64,000 nucleotides of DNA from a bacterium (GCA_029979505.1 JAPOHH010000004.1:19850-83849), one strand, 5' to 3'; counted from the first letter of the stretch, positions 1 to 11,089 are shown. Notes: generated from the letters alone by a model not told the origin. Numbers and translations: made by a program.

Positions 1-382
1 CTGTAAACACTACTGTACCTATGACAAGTGAATTTGCTAAAGATGGAAATATCCCAATCATTCCTAGAAGTGTTACAACAAATTGTAAGTAACCCTCCCA
101 AGTGAGCCAGATAAGCAGCATTGTCAAAATAGCGTACTTTGTTGCTCTTTTTTCATTAACGTCATAAGCGCTTCTTTTATACAGAAGCTTATACATAGCT
201 ACAATTGCAACAAGATAGTATATTATCAAAGCAAATGTTTGAGACGATAATGCCTCAGTGAGATGGTCGATAATCATGGCTAAATGATTTTCTACCGTTA
301 ACCACACTATTAATGTAGCAATTGTTGCATTTACATATGCTTGTACACCTCTAGGTGTAATCGACTTCCATGGATCACCCAT
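1..382 (-). CDS. Hypothetical multi-pass membrane protein (3' end beyond window start)
   Basis: Manual translation of the reverse strand from ATG at 382: MGDPWKSITPRGVQAYVNATIATLIVWLTVENHLAMIIDHLTEALSSQTFALIIYYLVAIVAMYKLLYKRSAYDVNEKRATKYAILTMLLIWLTWEGYLQFVVTLLGMIGIFPSLANSLVIGTVVF..., open to the window edge. Shine-Dalgarno-like AGGAGAGG upstream. Several hydrophobic segments. Confidence 0.7.
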   Translation of the reverse strand, partial: MGDPWKSITPRGVQAYVNATIATLIVWLTVENHLAMIIDHLTEALSSQTFALIIYYLVAIVAMYKLLYKRSAYDVNEKRATKYAILTMLLIWLTWEGYLQFVVTLLGMIGIFPSLANSLVIGTVVFT

Positions 383-437
383 TTTCCTCTCCTCTGAAAC
401 TTATGATAAACTATGATTTTCTAATTTAACAGGTTAT

Positions 438-1040
438 ATGTCGAATATTTTTATTATAAGTGCTCCTTCTGGATGTGGTAAGACTTCATTAGTTAGAGAG
501 ATATCACGTACTTATGATTTCCTGGAATTAACAGTCTCATGTACCACCAGAAAAATGCGTAGAGGAGAGGTTGATGGAGAGGATTATCACTTCATGACTG
601 CAGAGCATTTTATGACCAAGATTAGTAATGGAGAATTTATAGAACATGAGTCAGTTTATGACAACTATTATGGTACGACATTTAGCTCAATTATTGATAT
701 TACAAATACAGGAAAAGATGCGCTTTTAGAGATAGACTATAAAGGCATGTTGGCTATAAAAAGAATTATTCCTAATGCCATATCAATTTACATATTACCT
801 CCAAGTTTAGAAGAATTAAAAAACAGGCTTATACAGCGGGGATTGGATACACAAGAGGTGATTAACAATAGAGTCTCAAAAGCCGAGAATGAACTCAGAT
901 ATTCTAGATTTTCAGATTTTACTGTAATAAATGATGATTATAATTTAGCTCTAAGTTCACTAAAATCATTAATCTTATATAAAAAAATTAACCAAAATAC
1001 TGACCTAAATAGACTAAATAGACATTTTGAATCTTGCTAG
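438..1040 (+). CDS. gmk: Guanylate kinase
   Basis: P-loop SAPSGCGKTSL, SCTTRKMRRGEVDGEDYHF, followed by rpoZ-spoT. Confidence 0.95.
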   Translation: MSNIFIISAPSGCGKTSLVREISRTYDFLELTVSCTTRKMRRGEVDGEDYHFMTAEHFMTKISNGEFIEHESVYDNYYGTTFSSIIDITNTGKDALLEIDYKGMLAIKRIIPNAISIYILPPSLEELKNRLIQRGLDTQEVINNRVSKAENELRYSRFSDFTVINDDYNLALSSLKSLILYKKINQNTDLNRLNRHFESC

Positions 1041-1069
1041 GTAGTAATATTCTGATATACTCATTGTCC

Positions 1070-1459
1070 ATGGCAAGAGTAACAATAGAAGATTGTTTAA
1101 AAAGAATAGATAATGCTTACGATATAGTATCTCTTGCAAGTCAGCGAGCTAAAGATCTTCTAGATGGCTCAGAATCTAAGATTGATTATCAAGGCAAACC
1201 TACTGTTATCGCTCTCAAAGAAATTGCAGAAGGTTTGATAGATATGTCTTATTTCGAAACACGAAGAAAGCAGAAAATTGAGGATCAATTATCTGATGCT
1301 ATAGCTGAAGAAGAAGCAATAGCTGATATAGCAGCTGAAACTCAGCAACTTATCCAAGAAAATAATAGATCTACAGAAGAACTTCAAGCAGATGATGCTG
1401 TCATTTCAGATAGCATAGAAGAAGACGCATCAGAAAATACTGAAGACAAACCACTATAA
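1070..1459 (+). CDS. rpoZ: DNA-directed RNA polymerase omega subunit
   Basis: MARVTIEDCLKRIDNAYDIVSLASQRAKDLL; start moved from 1034 to the internal ATG that matches the omega N-terminus. Confidence 0.93.
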   Translation: MARVTIEDCLKRIDNAYDIVSLASQRAKDLLDGSESKIDYQGKPTVIALKEIAEGLIDMSYFETRRKQKIEDQLSDAIAEEEAIADIAAETQQLIQENNRSTEELQADDAVISDSIEEDASENTEDKPL

Positions 1460-1477
1460 AAATCTTATTCTAGGTGT

Positions 1478-3604
1478 ATGGCAATACCTAGAACGATAAA
1501 AAACACTGAAGATATTACATTTGCTAAGTTTAAAAAACAGCTACAAAAGTATCTTAATTCATATCAGATAAAGAAAATTGAAAAAGCTTTTAATGTTGCT
1601 AGAGATGCGCACGATGGCCAGAAAAGAAAATCTGGAGAAAATTATATAACTCACCCACTCAATGCCGCAGCTTATCTAGCCGAATACGAGCTAGACCATG
1701 AAACTATTATGGCGGCGATACTCCATGATGTTGTTGAGGATACGAATATACGCTTGGAAAATCTTGATAAAATTTTTGGTAAGAAAGTTGCTGAACTTGT
1801 TGATGGTGTCAGCAAACTAGATAAGATAAATTTTAACTCCAAAGAAGAAGCTGATGCTGCAAACTTAAGGAAAATGATTCTAGCGATGAGTAATGACATA
1901 AGGGTGTTATTGATTAAGTTAGCTGATAGACGCCATAACCTTACTACCATAAGTGTTCTTAAGAAAAGTAAAGCCAAAAGAATTGCAAGAGAAACGCTTG
2001 AAATATATGCACCGCTCGCATTGAGACTAGGCATTCATAATCTATCTACCGAATTAGAAAATTTATCTTTTCAAACTTATTATCCCCTCAGACACTCAAT
2101 TCTTACTGAAAATATAGACAAAGCTAGAGGTAATCGGAAACTTTTAATGAATAAAATTCAGTCTGAAGTAACTAAGAAACTAAACTCAGAATCTATAAAA
2201 AGCCAAACTAAAGCGAGAGAAAAACATGCCTATGGAATATATAAAAAAATGAAATCCAAAGAATTAAGATTCTCTCAAATTCATGACATATTTGGCGTAA
2301 GGATTATTACCGAATCAGTAGATTTATGTTACAGAGCTCTCGGTTGTATTCATAATCTCTATAAGCCTATCCCAGGTAGGTTTAAAGATTATATCGCAAT
2401 ACCTAAGTCAAATGGATATCAATCACTGCACACTGCAGTTCTTGGTCCTCATAATTTACCTATGGAGTTTCAAATAAGGACTAATGATATGGATTATCTA
2501 GCACAGTCTGGTATCGCAGCTCACTGGGTATATAAATCTAAAACATCAATAACTAAACTATCAAGAGAACAGCAATGGTTAAATAATCTTCTGGATATTC
2601 AAAAACAAGCTGGTGACCCTAGTGAACTTTTGGGAAGTATCAGGGAGGACTTAAATCCAGGAAAAGTTTATGTATTTTCATCTAAAGGACAAATTATAGA
2701 GCTTCCTAAAAAATCAACATTGATAGATTTTGCATATTCTATACATACTGACTTAGGTAACAAGTACTTGAAAGGATCAGTAGATGGCGAATTTAAACCA
2801 CCTGATACGATACTTAAAAATGGGCAGAGAATTATAATAAAAAAATCAGAAGTCTCTAAGCCAGATCCAGCTTGGTTAAATTTTGTTATATCAGTTAAAG
2901 CGAGAACCTCTATTAGAAACTATCTGAGGAGTATGCATGAAAATGATGCAATTAAGCTAGGGGAAAAACTGCTTAAAACATCATTAGCCGAGCTTCAAAT
3001 CTCCATTACTGATGTGCCTAAAAAGACATTAGAATTTATATTATCAGAACTGAAATACACTACTATTAACGAACTTTTTAGAGAGATTGGTTTGGGTAAT
3101 AAAATACCTAAACTAATTGCATTAAGAATGGCACCATCGTTTAAGAAAAATAATCACAATGTTGCGTACGATATTGAAGGCTCCGAGGGTTTAGTAATGT
3201 CTTATGCAAAATGTTGTCATCCTATTCCCGGTGATATGATTATTGGATATGCTAGTCAAGGTAAAGGTATAGTTGTTCACAGAAGTAGTTGTAAAAGTAT
3301 AAAGCACACCAAACCTAATGAGGATAATATTGAATTAAGATGGAGTGAAAATGTTGATAATAATTTCAGTGCCTCTATTATTATAGAAGTAGAAAACGAG
3401 AGAGGTGTGCTCGCACAGGTTTCATCAGTTATTGCTCAGAATAATCATAATATAGAGAGTGTTAATTATACTGATAGTCATGATACAGGGCACAATACCA
3501 TGTTAATCGTAGTTTCTGTTAAAAATACGAATCAGATAAAAAAATTACTTGATAGAATTAAAAAAATTAAAAACGTTTATAAAGCTGAGAGAAAAAGAAG
3601 TTAG
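1478..3604 (+). CDS. spoT: Bifunctional (p)ppGpp synthetase/hydrolase, RSH family
   Basis: HD hydrolase region (ILHDVVEDT), synthetase region (SNGYQSLHTAVLGP), TGS and C-terminal ACT; gmk-rpoZ-spoT order. Confidence 0.95.
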   Translation: MAIPRTIKNTEDITFAKFKKQLQKYLNSYQIKKIEKAFNVARDAHDGQKRKSGENYITHPLNAAAYLAEYELDHETIMAAILHDVVEDTNIRLENLDKIFGKKVAELVDGVSKLDKINFNSKEEADAANLRKMILAMSNDIRVLLIKLADRRHNLTTISVLKKSKAKRIARETLEIYAPLALRLGIHNLSTELENLSFQTYYPLRHSILTENIDKARGNRKLLMNKIQSEVTKKLNSESIKSQTKAREKHAYGIYKKMKSKELRFSQIHDIFGVRIITESVDLCYRALGCIHNLYKPIPGRFKDYIAIPKSNGYQSLHTAVLGPHNLPMEFQIRTNDMDYLAQSGIAAHWVYKSKTSITKLSREQQWLNNLLDIQKQAGDPSELLGSIREDLNPGKVYVFSSKGQIIELPKKSTLIDFAYSIHTDLGNKYLKGSVDGEFKPPDTILKNGQRIIIKKSEVSKPDPAWLNFVISVKARTSIRNYLRSMHENDAIKLGEKLLKTSLAELQISITDVPKKTLEFILSELKYTTINELFREIGLGNKIPKLIALRMAPSFKKNNHNVAYDIEGSEGLVMSYAKCCHPIPGDMIIGYASQGKGIVVHRSSCKSIKHTKPNEDNIELRWSENVDNNFSASIIIEVENERGVLAQVSSVIAQNNHNIESVNYTDSHDTGHNTMLIVVSVKNTNQIKKLLDRIKKIKNVYKAERKRS

Positions 3605-3606
3605 TT

Positions 3607-4344
3607 ATGGATAAAGCTAAATTTGGGTACAAGGACGTTAACAAATCAGACAAGCCTAGTCGAGTAAATAAGGTTTTTACATCTGTCTCAAATAGATATG
3701 ATTTAATGAATGATTTCATGTCTTTTGGATTACATAGAATTTGGAAAAAACAATTTATAAAATTATGTCATGTCCAATCAAAAAGGAAAGTTCTGGATAT
3801 TGCTTGTGGTACTGGTGATATATCAATATCGCTTCATAAAGAAAATCCAAAAATTGATTTGACATGCTTAGACCCTAACCCTGACATGATTAATCTTTGT
3901 AAACAGAAGTTTATTAATAAAGGTAATGTTGATATTAATTATGAAATAGAAGGTATTGAAGATTTCCTGCCAACAAAAAAGCAAAGATTTGATTTAATTA
4001 CAGTTGCATTTGGTTTCAGAAATTTTACTGATCATGATAAAGCATTAGAAAACATCTTTAGTTTATTAGAGCCTGGCGGTTCATTTATAATAATGGATTT
4101 CAAGAAACCCAGAGGAAAACTCTTCTCTAAAATATTTGAATTTTATACATTAAATGTTATTCCTAAAATCGGAAAAGTTGTAGCTAACGATGAAAGTAGT
4201 TACAGATACTTAGGAGAATCTATACAGACTTACTTTTCACCTGAAGAAATAAAAGATATGCTTAACAAGGTAGGGTTTGTGAATACTAAGATAATTAACT
4301 TGCTTGAGGATGTTGCAACTATTCATATCGGACAAAAATCATGA
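3607..4344 (+). CDS. ubiE: Ubiquinone/menaquinone biosynthesis C-methyltransferase
   Basis: SAM motif VLDIACGTGDIS, NRYDLMNDFMSFGLHRIWK signature. Confidence 0.95.
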   Translation: MDKAKFGYKDVNKSDKPSRVNKVFTSVSNRYDLMNDFMSFGLHRIWKKQFIKLCHVQSKRKVLDIACGTGDISISLHKENPKIDLTCLDPNPDMINLCKQKFINKGNVDINYEIEGIEDFLPTKKQRFDLITVAFGFRNFTDHDKALENIFSLLEPGGSFIIMDFKKPRGKLFSKIFEFYTLNVIPKIGKVVANDESSYRYLGESIQTYFSPEEIKDMLNKVGFVNTKIINLLEDVATIHIGQKS

Positions 4345-4910
4345 AAGACAAGATAATTACAAGAATAAATAAAATCTTAGAGAATGAAACCTCAAAGAAT
4401 ATATATATTAGTTTATTTAAAGATAAGTTGGCCCAAAAAAAAATTAAGATTAATATTAATGATATAGAATTCGCCATATGCTTAAATTTTGATAGTGACA
4501 ATATAGTTTTATCTGAGGATGAAGATAAAGTTGATGTTGAGATTACGGGATCATTGGCATCATTTATATTGTATGCATCTACTGGGAGCGAGTTACTCTC
4601 ATCTAAAATAAAAATTAGTGGAGATGTGGAGACTGCAAATACAATAAATGAGCTGTTCAAGAAAACTGATATTTTAAGGGATATTATTGTTCAAATGATA
4701 GGCCAAAAATCTGCCTCTTCATTGTTCTCGATTTTAGATCCCATTAAATCAAAAATAGATCAATCAAGTGCTAAGAATAAAGACGCACTCTCTAAATTTT
4801 TAAAATATGATATTGATTTAATACCAACGAAAGAAGATATTAATAATTACATCGATCAAGTTGATGAGATAAAAAGTCGTACTGAAAAACTCTTGGCTAA
4901 GATTAAATGA
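4341..4910 (+). CDS. ubiJ: Ubiquinone biosynthesis accessory factor UbiJ (SCP2-like)
   Basis: Lies between ubiE and ubiB; SCP2-like pattern in the middle, helical C-terminus. Confidence 0.8.
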   Translation: MKDKIITRINKILENETSKNIYISLFKDKLAQKKIKININDIEFAICLNFDSDNIVLSEDEDKVDVEITGSLASFILYASTGSELLSSKIKISGDVETANTINELFKKTDILRDIIVQMIGQKSASSLFSILDPIKSKIDQSSAKNKDALSKFLKYDIDLIPTKEDINNYIDQVDEIKSRTEKLLAKIK

Positions 4911-6529
4911 GTAATATTCTTAGAGTTTTTAAAATAATATATCTATTTTTCAAGTATGATATTGATAAATGCTTGATGAGATCACCTAGAATAGGTAATA
5001 AAAAATATCTCTTCTTACTTTTACCTTGGAATCTTCTAAGGTTTAATAAGTCTATTGATTTGGCAACGAATATTCGACTTATTTGTGAGGACTTAGGGCC
5101 TATATTCGTGAAACTTGGGCAGATGATATCTACTAGGAAAGATTTACTTAGTGATGATATAGCTACAGAACTTGCTAAGTTACAAGATCACGTAAAACCT
5201 TTTGATGGTGCAACTGCAAAAAAAATTATTGAAGAAGAATTAGGTCAAAATACAAAAGATATTTTCTTATCATTTCAAACAAAACCTATGGCCTCAGCAT
5301 CAATAGCTCAAGTACATCCAGCTAAACTTAGAACCGGAGAGGATGTAATTGTTAAAGTTGTAAGACCTGATATTAAAGTCAAGATTATGCAAGATATTTC
5401 TCTAATGAAAAAAATTGCATCTTACTTAGATGGTCTATCAAGCGATTTTAAAAGGATGCATCTAATAGATATAGTTAATGATTATGAAATGGTAATTTAT
5501 GACGAATTAAATCTTATTAAGGAAGCTGCAAATGCAAAACAGATTAGTAAAAACTTTCATAATTCTGATTTTATATATATTCCAACTGTTCACTGCACTT
5601 ACTTAACCAGTAAGGTAATGGTTATGGAGAGAATTTACGGAACTCCTATTAATGATAAAACCAAATTATCCGAACAAGGAATTTCATTTACAGAGATTGC
5701 CGAGAAGTCTGTCGAGTTATTTTTTGTTCAAGTTTTTGAACATAACTTTTTTCATGCAGATATGCATCCAGGTAATATATTTATCCAGAAACATAATCAC
5801 TCTTTTAGATTTGTACTTGTAGACTTTGGAATTATGGGATCACTGAGCGAGTTCGACAAAAAATATTTAGCAGAAAATTTCATAGCTTTTTTTAATCGTG
5901 ATTATGCCAGTGTAGCTAGACTTCATGTTGAATGCGAGTGGGTACCAAAAGATACAAACATACCATCACTTGAAAGTGCAATCAGAGAGAATTGTGAATG
6001 CATGCTCGATAAACCAATAAAAGATGTCTCACTTAGTGACATAATAGTAGGACTTTTCGATACTGCAAGAAGATTTAAACTTGAAGTACAACCTCAATTA
6101 ATTTTAATGCAGAAGACACTTCTATATACAGAGGGACTGGGAAGGGAATTTAATCCAGAATTAGACTTGTGGAAAACATCCAAACCTATATTAGAGCAGT
6201 GGATGAAAGAGCAAAAAGGACCTAAAGTGATAGCGAAGAAAATTATGAACAATCTTGATGATTATTTAGAAATAATCCCAGAGATACCATCATTTTTTAG
6301 AAGAATATCAAACCATTATAGTGGCAACTCCTCTGATCTTACTAAAAACTTCGATCAGTTGAGAGTCATAGAAAAAAAACTTAATTCTAATAAAATAAGA
6401 AACCACTATTATTTTTCAATTATTCTTCTTGTAATTATATTTGTTGCTCCTCTGGGTTTTCTTGATATCTATAAAGGAGAAGTTCTGCTATTATTGGCTT
6501 CTCTAATGTACATCTCAAAACCTAAATGA
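4907..6529 (+). CDS. ubiB: Ubiquinone biosynthesis kinase-like protein UbiB
   Basis: LGPIFVKLGQMISTRKDLL and FFHADMHPGNIF motifs; two hydrophobic C-terminal segments. Confidence 0.95.
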   Translation: MSNILRVFKIIYLFFKYDIDKCLMRSPRIGNKKYLFLLLPWNLLRFNKSIDLATNIRLICEDLGPIFVKLGQMISTRKDLLSDDIATELAKLQDHVKPFDGATAKKIIEEELGQNTKDIFLSFQTKPMASASIAQVHPAKLRTGEDVIVKVVRPDIKVKIMQDISLMKKIASYLDGLSSDFKRMHLIDIVNDYEMVIYDELNLIKEAANAKQISKNFHNSDFIYIPTVHCTYLTSKVMVMERIYGTPINDKTKLSEQGISFTEIAEKSVELFFVQVFEHNFFHADMHPGNIFIQKHNHSFRFVLVDFGIMGSLSEFDKKYLAENFIAFFNRDYASVARLHVECEWVPKDTNIPSLESAIRENCECMLDKPIKDVSLSDIIVGLFDTARRFKLEVQPQLILMQKTLLYTEGLGREFNPELDLWKTSKPILEQWMKEQKGPKVIAKKIMNNLDDYLEIIPEIPSFFRRISNHYSGNSSDLTKNFDQLRVIEKKLNSNKIRNHYYFSIILLVIIFVAPLGFLDIYKGEVLLLLASLMYISKPK

Positions 6530-8679
6530 ATGAAATAGATTTTAATGAGTCATTAAACAAGCAACAGCTAACTGCAGTAAATTGTGATGAGGGAAACAAG
6601 CTTGTCCTTGCCGGCGCAGGAAGCGGGAAAACAAGAGTTCTTACTTATAGGGTTGCAAAACTTATTAAAGATTTTAATGTTAGACCATCTGATATTCTTG
6701 CCCTAACATTTACAAATAAAGCTTCTAGAGAAATGAAAGAGAGGATTGAGTCCCTACTTAAGATATCATCACAAGGTCTTTGGTTTGGGACGTTCCATGG
6801 AATCTGTAGAAGAATATTAAAAATACACTGGAAAGAAGCAGAACTCTCTGAAAGATTTACAATATTAGATTCACAAGACCAACTAAGATTAATTAAAAGA
6901 ATAATTAAGACCAATAATTTTGATGAAAAGCTATATGATGCTAAATCTATTCAATCATTCATTAATAGAAAAAAAGACAATGGTATAAGAAGTCATAAAA
7001 TAAATGAAAAAGATGATGAAATATATGTGCTCATCTACAAAGAGTATGAGTCTATTTTAAAGCAGACCCTATCAGTAGATTTCGCTGATTTGATTTTAAA
7101 AACATATGAACTACTGTCAAAACATGAAAGCATACTTTCATATTATGTAAAAAGATTTAAACATATCATGGTTGATGAATTTCAAGATACAAATTTATTA
7201 CAATTTAAATTATTGAAAATTCTCAACAACGATAGTGGATCTATGTATGCAGTTGGAGATGATGATCAGTCTATATATGGTTGGCGAGGAGCTCTAAGTA
7301 AAAATATAAAAAATTTTACTGACCAATTTATTGATGTTGAAATTTTTAAGCTAGAACAAAACTATAGATCTACAGATAAAATTCTTGAAGTAGCTAATAG
7401 TTTGATAACTCATAATAAAAATAGACTTGGCAAAGAATTATGGACAAATACAAGCAGAGGAGAACAGGTAAAACTTTTTGAAGCTTATAACAACGACGAA
7501 GAATCTTCATTTATTGTTGATAAAATAAAAATGCTTGAAAGGGACGGTTACAAGAAGTCTGAAATTGCAATTCTATATAGAAATAATTTCTTATCAAGAA
7601 GACTTGAGGAAGAGCTAAATGGTCGAGGTATTCCTTATGTTATATACGGAGGTTTTCGTTTTTTTGAGAGAGCTGAAATAAAGGATATGATTGCATATCT
7701 AAGAATAATTGTTAATCCTGATGATGATGCAGCTTTTGAGAGAACTATTAATAATCCACCAAGAGGTATAGGTCAGAAGACTATCGATATCATTAGGACT
7801 ACTGCAAAAGAGAAGAATTTATCTTTATGGAAAACTATAAAAAACTTTGAACAACAAGACTGTAGCGATATCACAACTAGGGTTAAAATCTCTATCTCAA
7901 ACTATATTAAAATTATAGAGAGTATAGCTTTAGATATTAATGACTTATCATTAGATGAAATTCTAAAAAGAATATACGAAGATTCAAAATTAAAGTTATA
8001 TTTTTCAGAACAAAAAGGCGAAGAAGCTATTTCTAAACAGGAGAATATAGAGGAACTTTTTGTGACAGCAGAAAACTTCATAAGAAATAATATTGATAGC
8101 GAGAATATTGTAGACGAGTTTCTTGATAATGCTGCTCTAGAAGCTGGAGATTATCAGGCTAAACTTAGTGAAGATCCTATTCAATTGATGACTATTCACT
8201 CTGCTAAGGGATTAGAATTTCCAGTAGTATTCCTGACAGGTCTAGAGGAGGGAATATTTCCTAATGAAAATAGAAAAAGTGGTAATGATTTTTTAGAGGA
8301 AGAGAGACGACTTTGTTATGTAGCTATCACCAGGGCAATGAAATTACTCTACATTACCCATGCTAATGCAAGATATCTACATGGTTCTTATAATTATTTA
8401 ATGCCATCTAGATTTATCAATGAAATTCCTTCAGAATTGTTAGATATTATAAAAACTGATAGTCATCACCAAGTTAAAAAAAAATATCCTTCAGATATAA
8501 ATAGTACCCGCAACACTTCGGGTTTTAAAATTGGACAAAGAGTTAAGCATCAAAAATTTGGTAATGGTGTCATACTAAGCTATGAAGGAGAGGATGATAA
8601 TCTAAAATTATATATTAATTTTGAAGATTATGGATCAAAATGGTTAGTACTTACATATGCGCATTTAGAATTTTTATAA
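6526..8679 (+). CDS. uvrD: UvrD/Rep-family superfamily 1 DNA helicase (UvrD-like C-terminal domain)
   Basis: AGAGSGKTRVLTYR, VDEFQDTN, QNYRS, TIHSAKGLEFPVVF, AITRA; C-terminal GQRVKHQKFGNGVI element. Confidence 0.88.
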   Translation: MNEIDFNESLNKQQLTAVNCDEGNKLVLAGAGSGKTRVLTYRVAKLIKDFNVRPSDILALTFTNKASREMKERIESLLKISSQGLWFGTFHGICRRILKIHWKEAELSERFTILDSQDQLRLIKRIIKTNNFDEKLYDAKSIQSFINRKKDNGIRSHKINEKDDEIYVLIYKEYESILKQTLSVDFADLILKTYELLSKHESILSYYVKRFKHIMVDEFQDTNLLQFKLLKILNNDSGSMYAVGDDDQSIYGWRGALSKNIKNFTDQFIDVEIFKLEQNYRSTDKILEVANSLITHNKNRLGKELWTNTSRGEQVKLFEAYNNDEESSFIVDKIKMLERDGYKKSEIAILYRNNFLSRRLEEELNGRGIPYVIYGGFRFFERAEIKDMIAYLRIIVNPDDDAAFERTINNPPRGIGQKTIDIIRTTAKEKNLSLWKTIKNFEQQDCSDITTRVKISISNYIKIIESIALDINDLSLDEILKRIYEDSKLKLYFSEQKGEEAISKQENIEELFVTAENFIRNNIDSENIVDEFLDNAALEAGDYQAKLSEDPIQLMTIHSAKGLEFPVVFLTGLEEGIFPNENRKSGNDFLEEERRLCYVAITRAMKLLYITHANARYLHGSYNYLMPSRFINEIPSELLDIIKTDSHHQVKKKYPSDINSTRNTSGFKIGQRVKHQKFGNGVILSYEGEDDNLKLYINFEDYGSKWLVLTYAHLEFL

Positions 8680-8680
8680 T

Positions 8681-9763
8681 ATGAAACAAAATAGAAGAAA
8701 ATTTTTTAAAACAATTGGATTAGCTACGGCAGCGTCAATGCTAGGAGTACTAAATCCAAAACAAGTGTCTGCGAGTAAAAAAATAAAATGGAAAATGGTT
8801 ACTTCATGGCCAAAAAACTTTCCTGGACTTGGTGCTGGAGCTGAGACACTCGCAAGTTATATTAATCAATTATCAGGTGGTAGTTTATCTGTAAAAGTAT
8901 TTGGAGCGGGAGAATTAGTGCCTCCGCTTGGTGTGTTTGATTATGTATCATCTGGCGGAGCAGAGATGGGACACTCTGGAGCGTATTACTGGAAAGGTAA
9001 AACGGCAGCTGCACAGTTTTTTTCATCTGTTCCGTTTGGTATGACCGCACAAGAAATGAATTCATGGTTATACTACGGTGGCGGCTTACAACTCTGGGAA
9101 GAAGTTTATAAGGATTTTGATTTAGTACCAAGACCTGCTGGCAATACTGGTGTTCAAATGGGGGGTTGGTTTAACAAGGAAATTAATTCAACTGATGATT
9201 TAAATGGTTTAAAAATGCGTATACCAGGATTAGGAGGAGAAGTTTTAGCAAGAGCTGGCGGCACACCATTTACACTTGCAGGTTCAGAAATATTTACATC
9301 ACTTCAAACTGGTGTTATCGATGCTACCGAATGGGTTGGACCCTATAATGATCGTGCATTTGGCTTACATAGAGCAGCACAATATTATTATTATCCAGGA
9401 TGGCATGAGCCAGGGCCTACTCTGGAGTGTATTATAAATAGACAAGCATATAATAAGTTGTCAAAGCAGCTACAACAAATAGTAGATATTGCTTGCAAAG
9501 CTGCAAATATTGATATGCTTTCAGATTACACGTCTAAAAATTATCAAGCTCTTGAATTTTTTCAAAAAGAGAAAATTTCAATTAAACAATTTCCAAGAGA
9601 AGTACTAGTTAAGCTCAATAAAATTAGTGATGATGTTTTACTTGATTTAAGTCTTGAAAATAATATTTCAAAAAAAGTTTATGACTCATATACAAGCTTT
9701 TTAAAAAGAGTAAGACCTTGGACGCTTATATCTGAAGACGGATATTTAAGTTCACTTAAGTAA
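8681..9763 (+). CDS. TRAP transporter solute-binding protein (DctP family, TakP-like)
   Basis: Twin-arginine type signal (NRRKFFKTIGLATAAS), KWKMVTSWPKNFPGLGAGAE, TGVIDATEWVGPYND. Confidence 0.9.
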   Translation: MKQNRRKFFKTIGLATAASMLGVLNPKQVSASKKIKWKMVTSWPKNFPGLGAGAETLASYINQLSGGSLSVKVFGAGELVPPLGVFDYVSSGGAEMGHSGAYYWKGKTAAAQFFSSVPFGMTAQEMNSWLYYGGGLQLWEEVYKDFDLVPRPAGNTGVQMGGWFNKEINSTDDLNGLKMRIPGLGGEVLARAGGTPFTLAGSEIFTSLQTGVIDATEWVGPYNDRAFGLHRAAQYYYYPGWHEPGPTLECIINRQAYNKLSKQLQQIVDIACKAANIDMLSDYTSKNYQALEFFQKEKISIKQFPREVLVKLNKISDDVLLDLSLENNISKKVYDSYTSFLKRVRPWTLISEDGYLSSLK

Positions 9764-11089
9764 AAGTTGAGGAAGATTTGTTGCGAGTCCTGGTAACATA
9801 AACACAGCAACAACTAATAAAATTTGTATTATCAAGAAAGGAAATATACCTTTATAGATGTCAACTGTCTCTACGCTTTTCGGTAGCACACCTCTTAAGT
9901 AAAATAGTGAAAATCCGAATGGTGGAGTGATAAATGAGGTCTGAAGAACTAAAGCAATTAATATGCCTACCCATAATGGGTCAAAGCCAAGTGTGAAAAG
10001 AGCAGGACCAATTAACGGGATTACAATAAAAATTATTTCTATAAAATCCAAAATAAATCCTAATAAGAACATTATTAGAAGAACAATAGCTAAAGTTAAA
10101 AATTTATTATTAGGCAGTTCTATCAGAAATTTATGAATAAACTCCTCACCCTCTAGACCTCTAAAGACAAGAGAAAATAACATAGCGCCAATCAATATCA
10201 TAAAAACCATACTTGTTAATTTAATAGATTCGTATACACATTTATCAAGAATATTTTTTGATAATGTTTTTTGGAAAAAAGATAATACTATTGCTCCTAA
10301 TGCCCCAATACCAGCAGCTTCCGATGGTGTAGCTATACCGAATATAATAGATCCTAGTACAATAAACATTAGGCCAAGTGGATATACAATAGATGAAATA
10401 CTTGTATTTTTTTCAGATGAAATATGTTCAGTTTTTACACATAGCATTTTTAAATAAACAATATATAAAATCGGAAGTATAAGCCCTGGTAAGAGGGCAC
10501 CTAAAAATAAGTCTGCTATCGTTATACTCTCTGGACTAAAAATTCCCATATTCAGTTGGGCTTGTTGATAAGATGATGACAAAACATCAGCAAGAAGGAT
10601 TAATACTAGTGATGGAGGTATTATTTGTCCGAGTGTTCCAGCAGCACATATTGTACCAGTAGCTATACTATTAGAATATCCATTCTTAACTAGAACAGGG
10701 TAAGTTAGTAATCCTAGTGTAACAACGCTGGCTCCAACGATACCTGTGCTAGCAGCCATAAGCGCTCCAACAACGACTACAGAAATTGCTAGACCGCTAT
10801 CAGTATTTTTAAAAAGAGCATTCATATCTTTAATAAGATTTTCAGCAATTTTTGTTTTTTCTAAAATTAGTCCCATAAATATGAATAGAGGTACTGCTAG
10901 AAGATTTTGATTTCCCATCACACCAAATAATCTATTCGGAAATGCCATAAGGTATGAATAATCAAAAAAATCAAAAGATATTCCAATTAAACCAAAAATA
11001 AGCGATACTCCAGCCAATATAAAAGCTACTGGAAATCCACTCAGTAGCAGTAAGAATGTCAAAAGTAGAAAAATTATTACTATGTCCAT
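9752..11089 (-). CDS. dctM: TRAP transporter large permease (DctM family)
   Basis: Highly hydrophobic; LAVPLFIFMG, GTLGQIIPPSLVLI, ITPPFGFSLFYLRG motifs. Confidence 0.92.
   Translation of the reverse strand: MDIVIIFLLLTFLLLLSGFPVAFILAGVSLIFGLIGISFDFFDYSYLMAFPNRLFGVMGNQNLLAVPLFIFMGLILEKTKIAENLIKDMNALFKNTDSGLAISVVVVGALMAASTGIVGASVVTLGLLTYPVLVKNGYSNSIATGTICAAGTLGQIIPPSLVLILLADVLSSSYQQAQLNMGIFSPESITIADLFLGALLPGLILPILYIVYLKMLCVKTEHISSEKNTSISSIVYPLGLMFIVLGSIIFGIATPSEAAGIGALGAIVLSFFQKTLSKNILDKCVYESIKLTSMVFMILIGAMLFSLVFRGLEGEEFIHKFLIELPNNKFLTLAIVLLIMFLLGFILDFIEIIFIVIPLIGPALFTLGFDPLWVGILIALVLQTSFITPPFGFSLFYLRGVLPKSVETVDIYKGIFPFLIIQILLVVAVFMLPGLATNLPQLLLK

Noticed and set aside
1-382. Possible proteorhodopsin, suggested by the marine-like AT-rich gene content
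   Set aside because: Translated sequence lacks the retinal-binding and DxxxxxxxxxxE-type motifs; called hypothetical membrane protein.
1672-2034. 120-aa antisense ORF in spoT
   Set aside because: Fully inside spoT, hydrophobic shadow frame, no RBS evidence.
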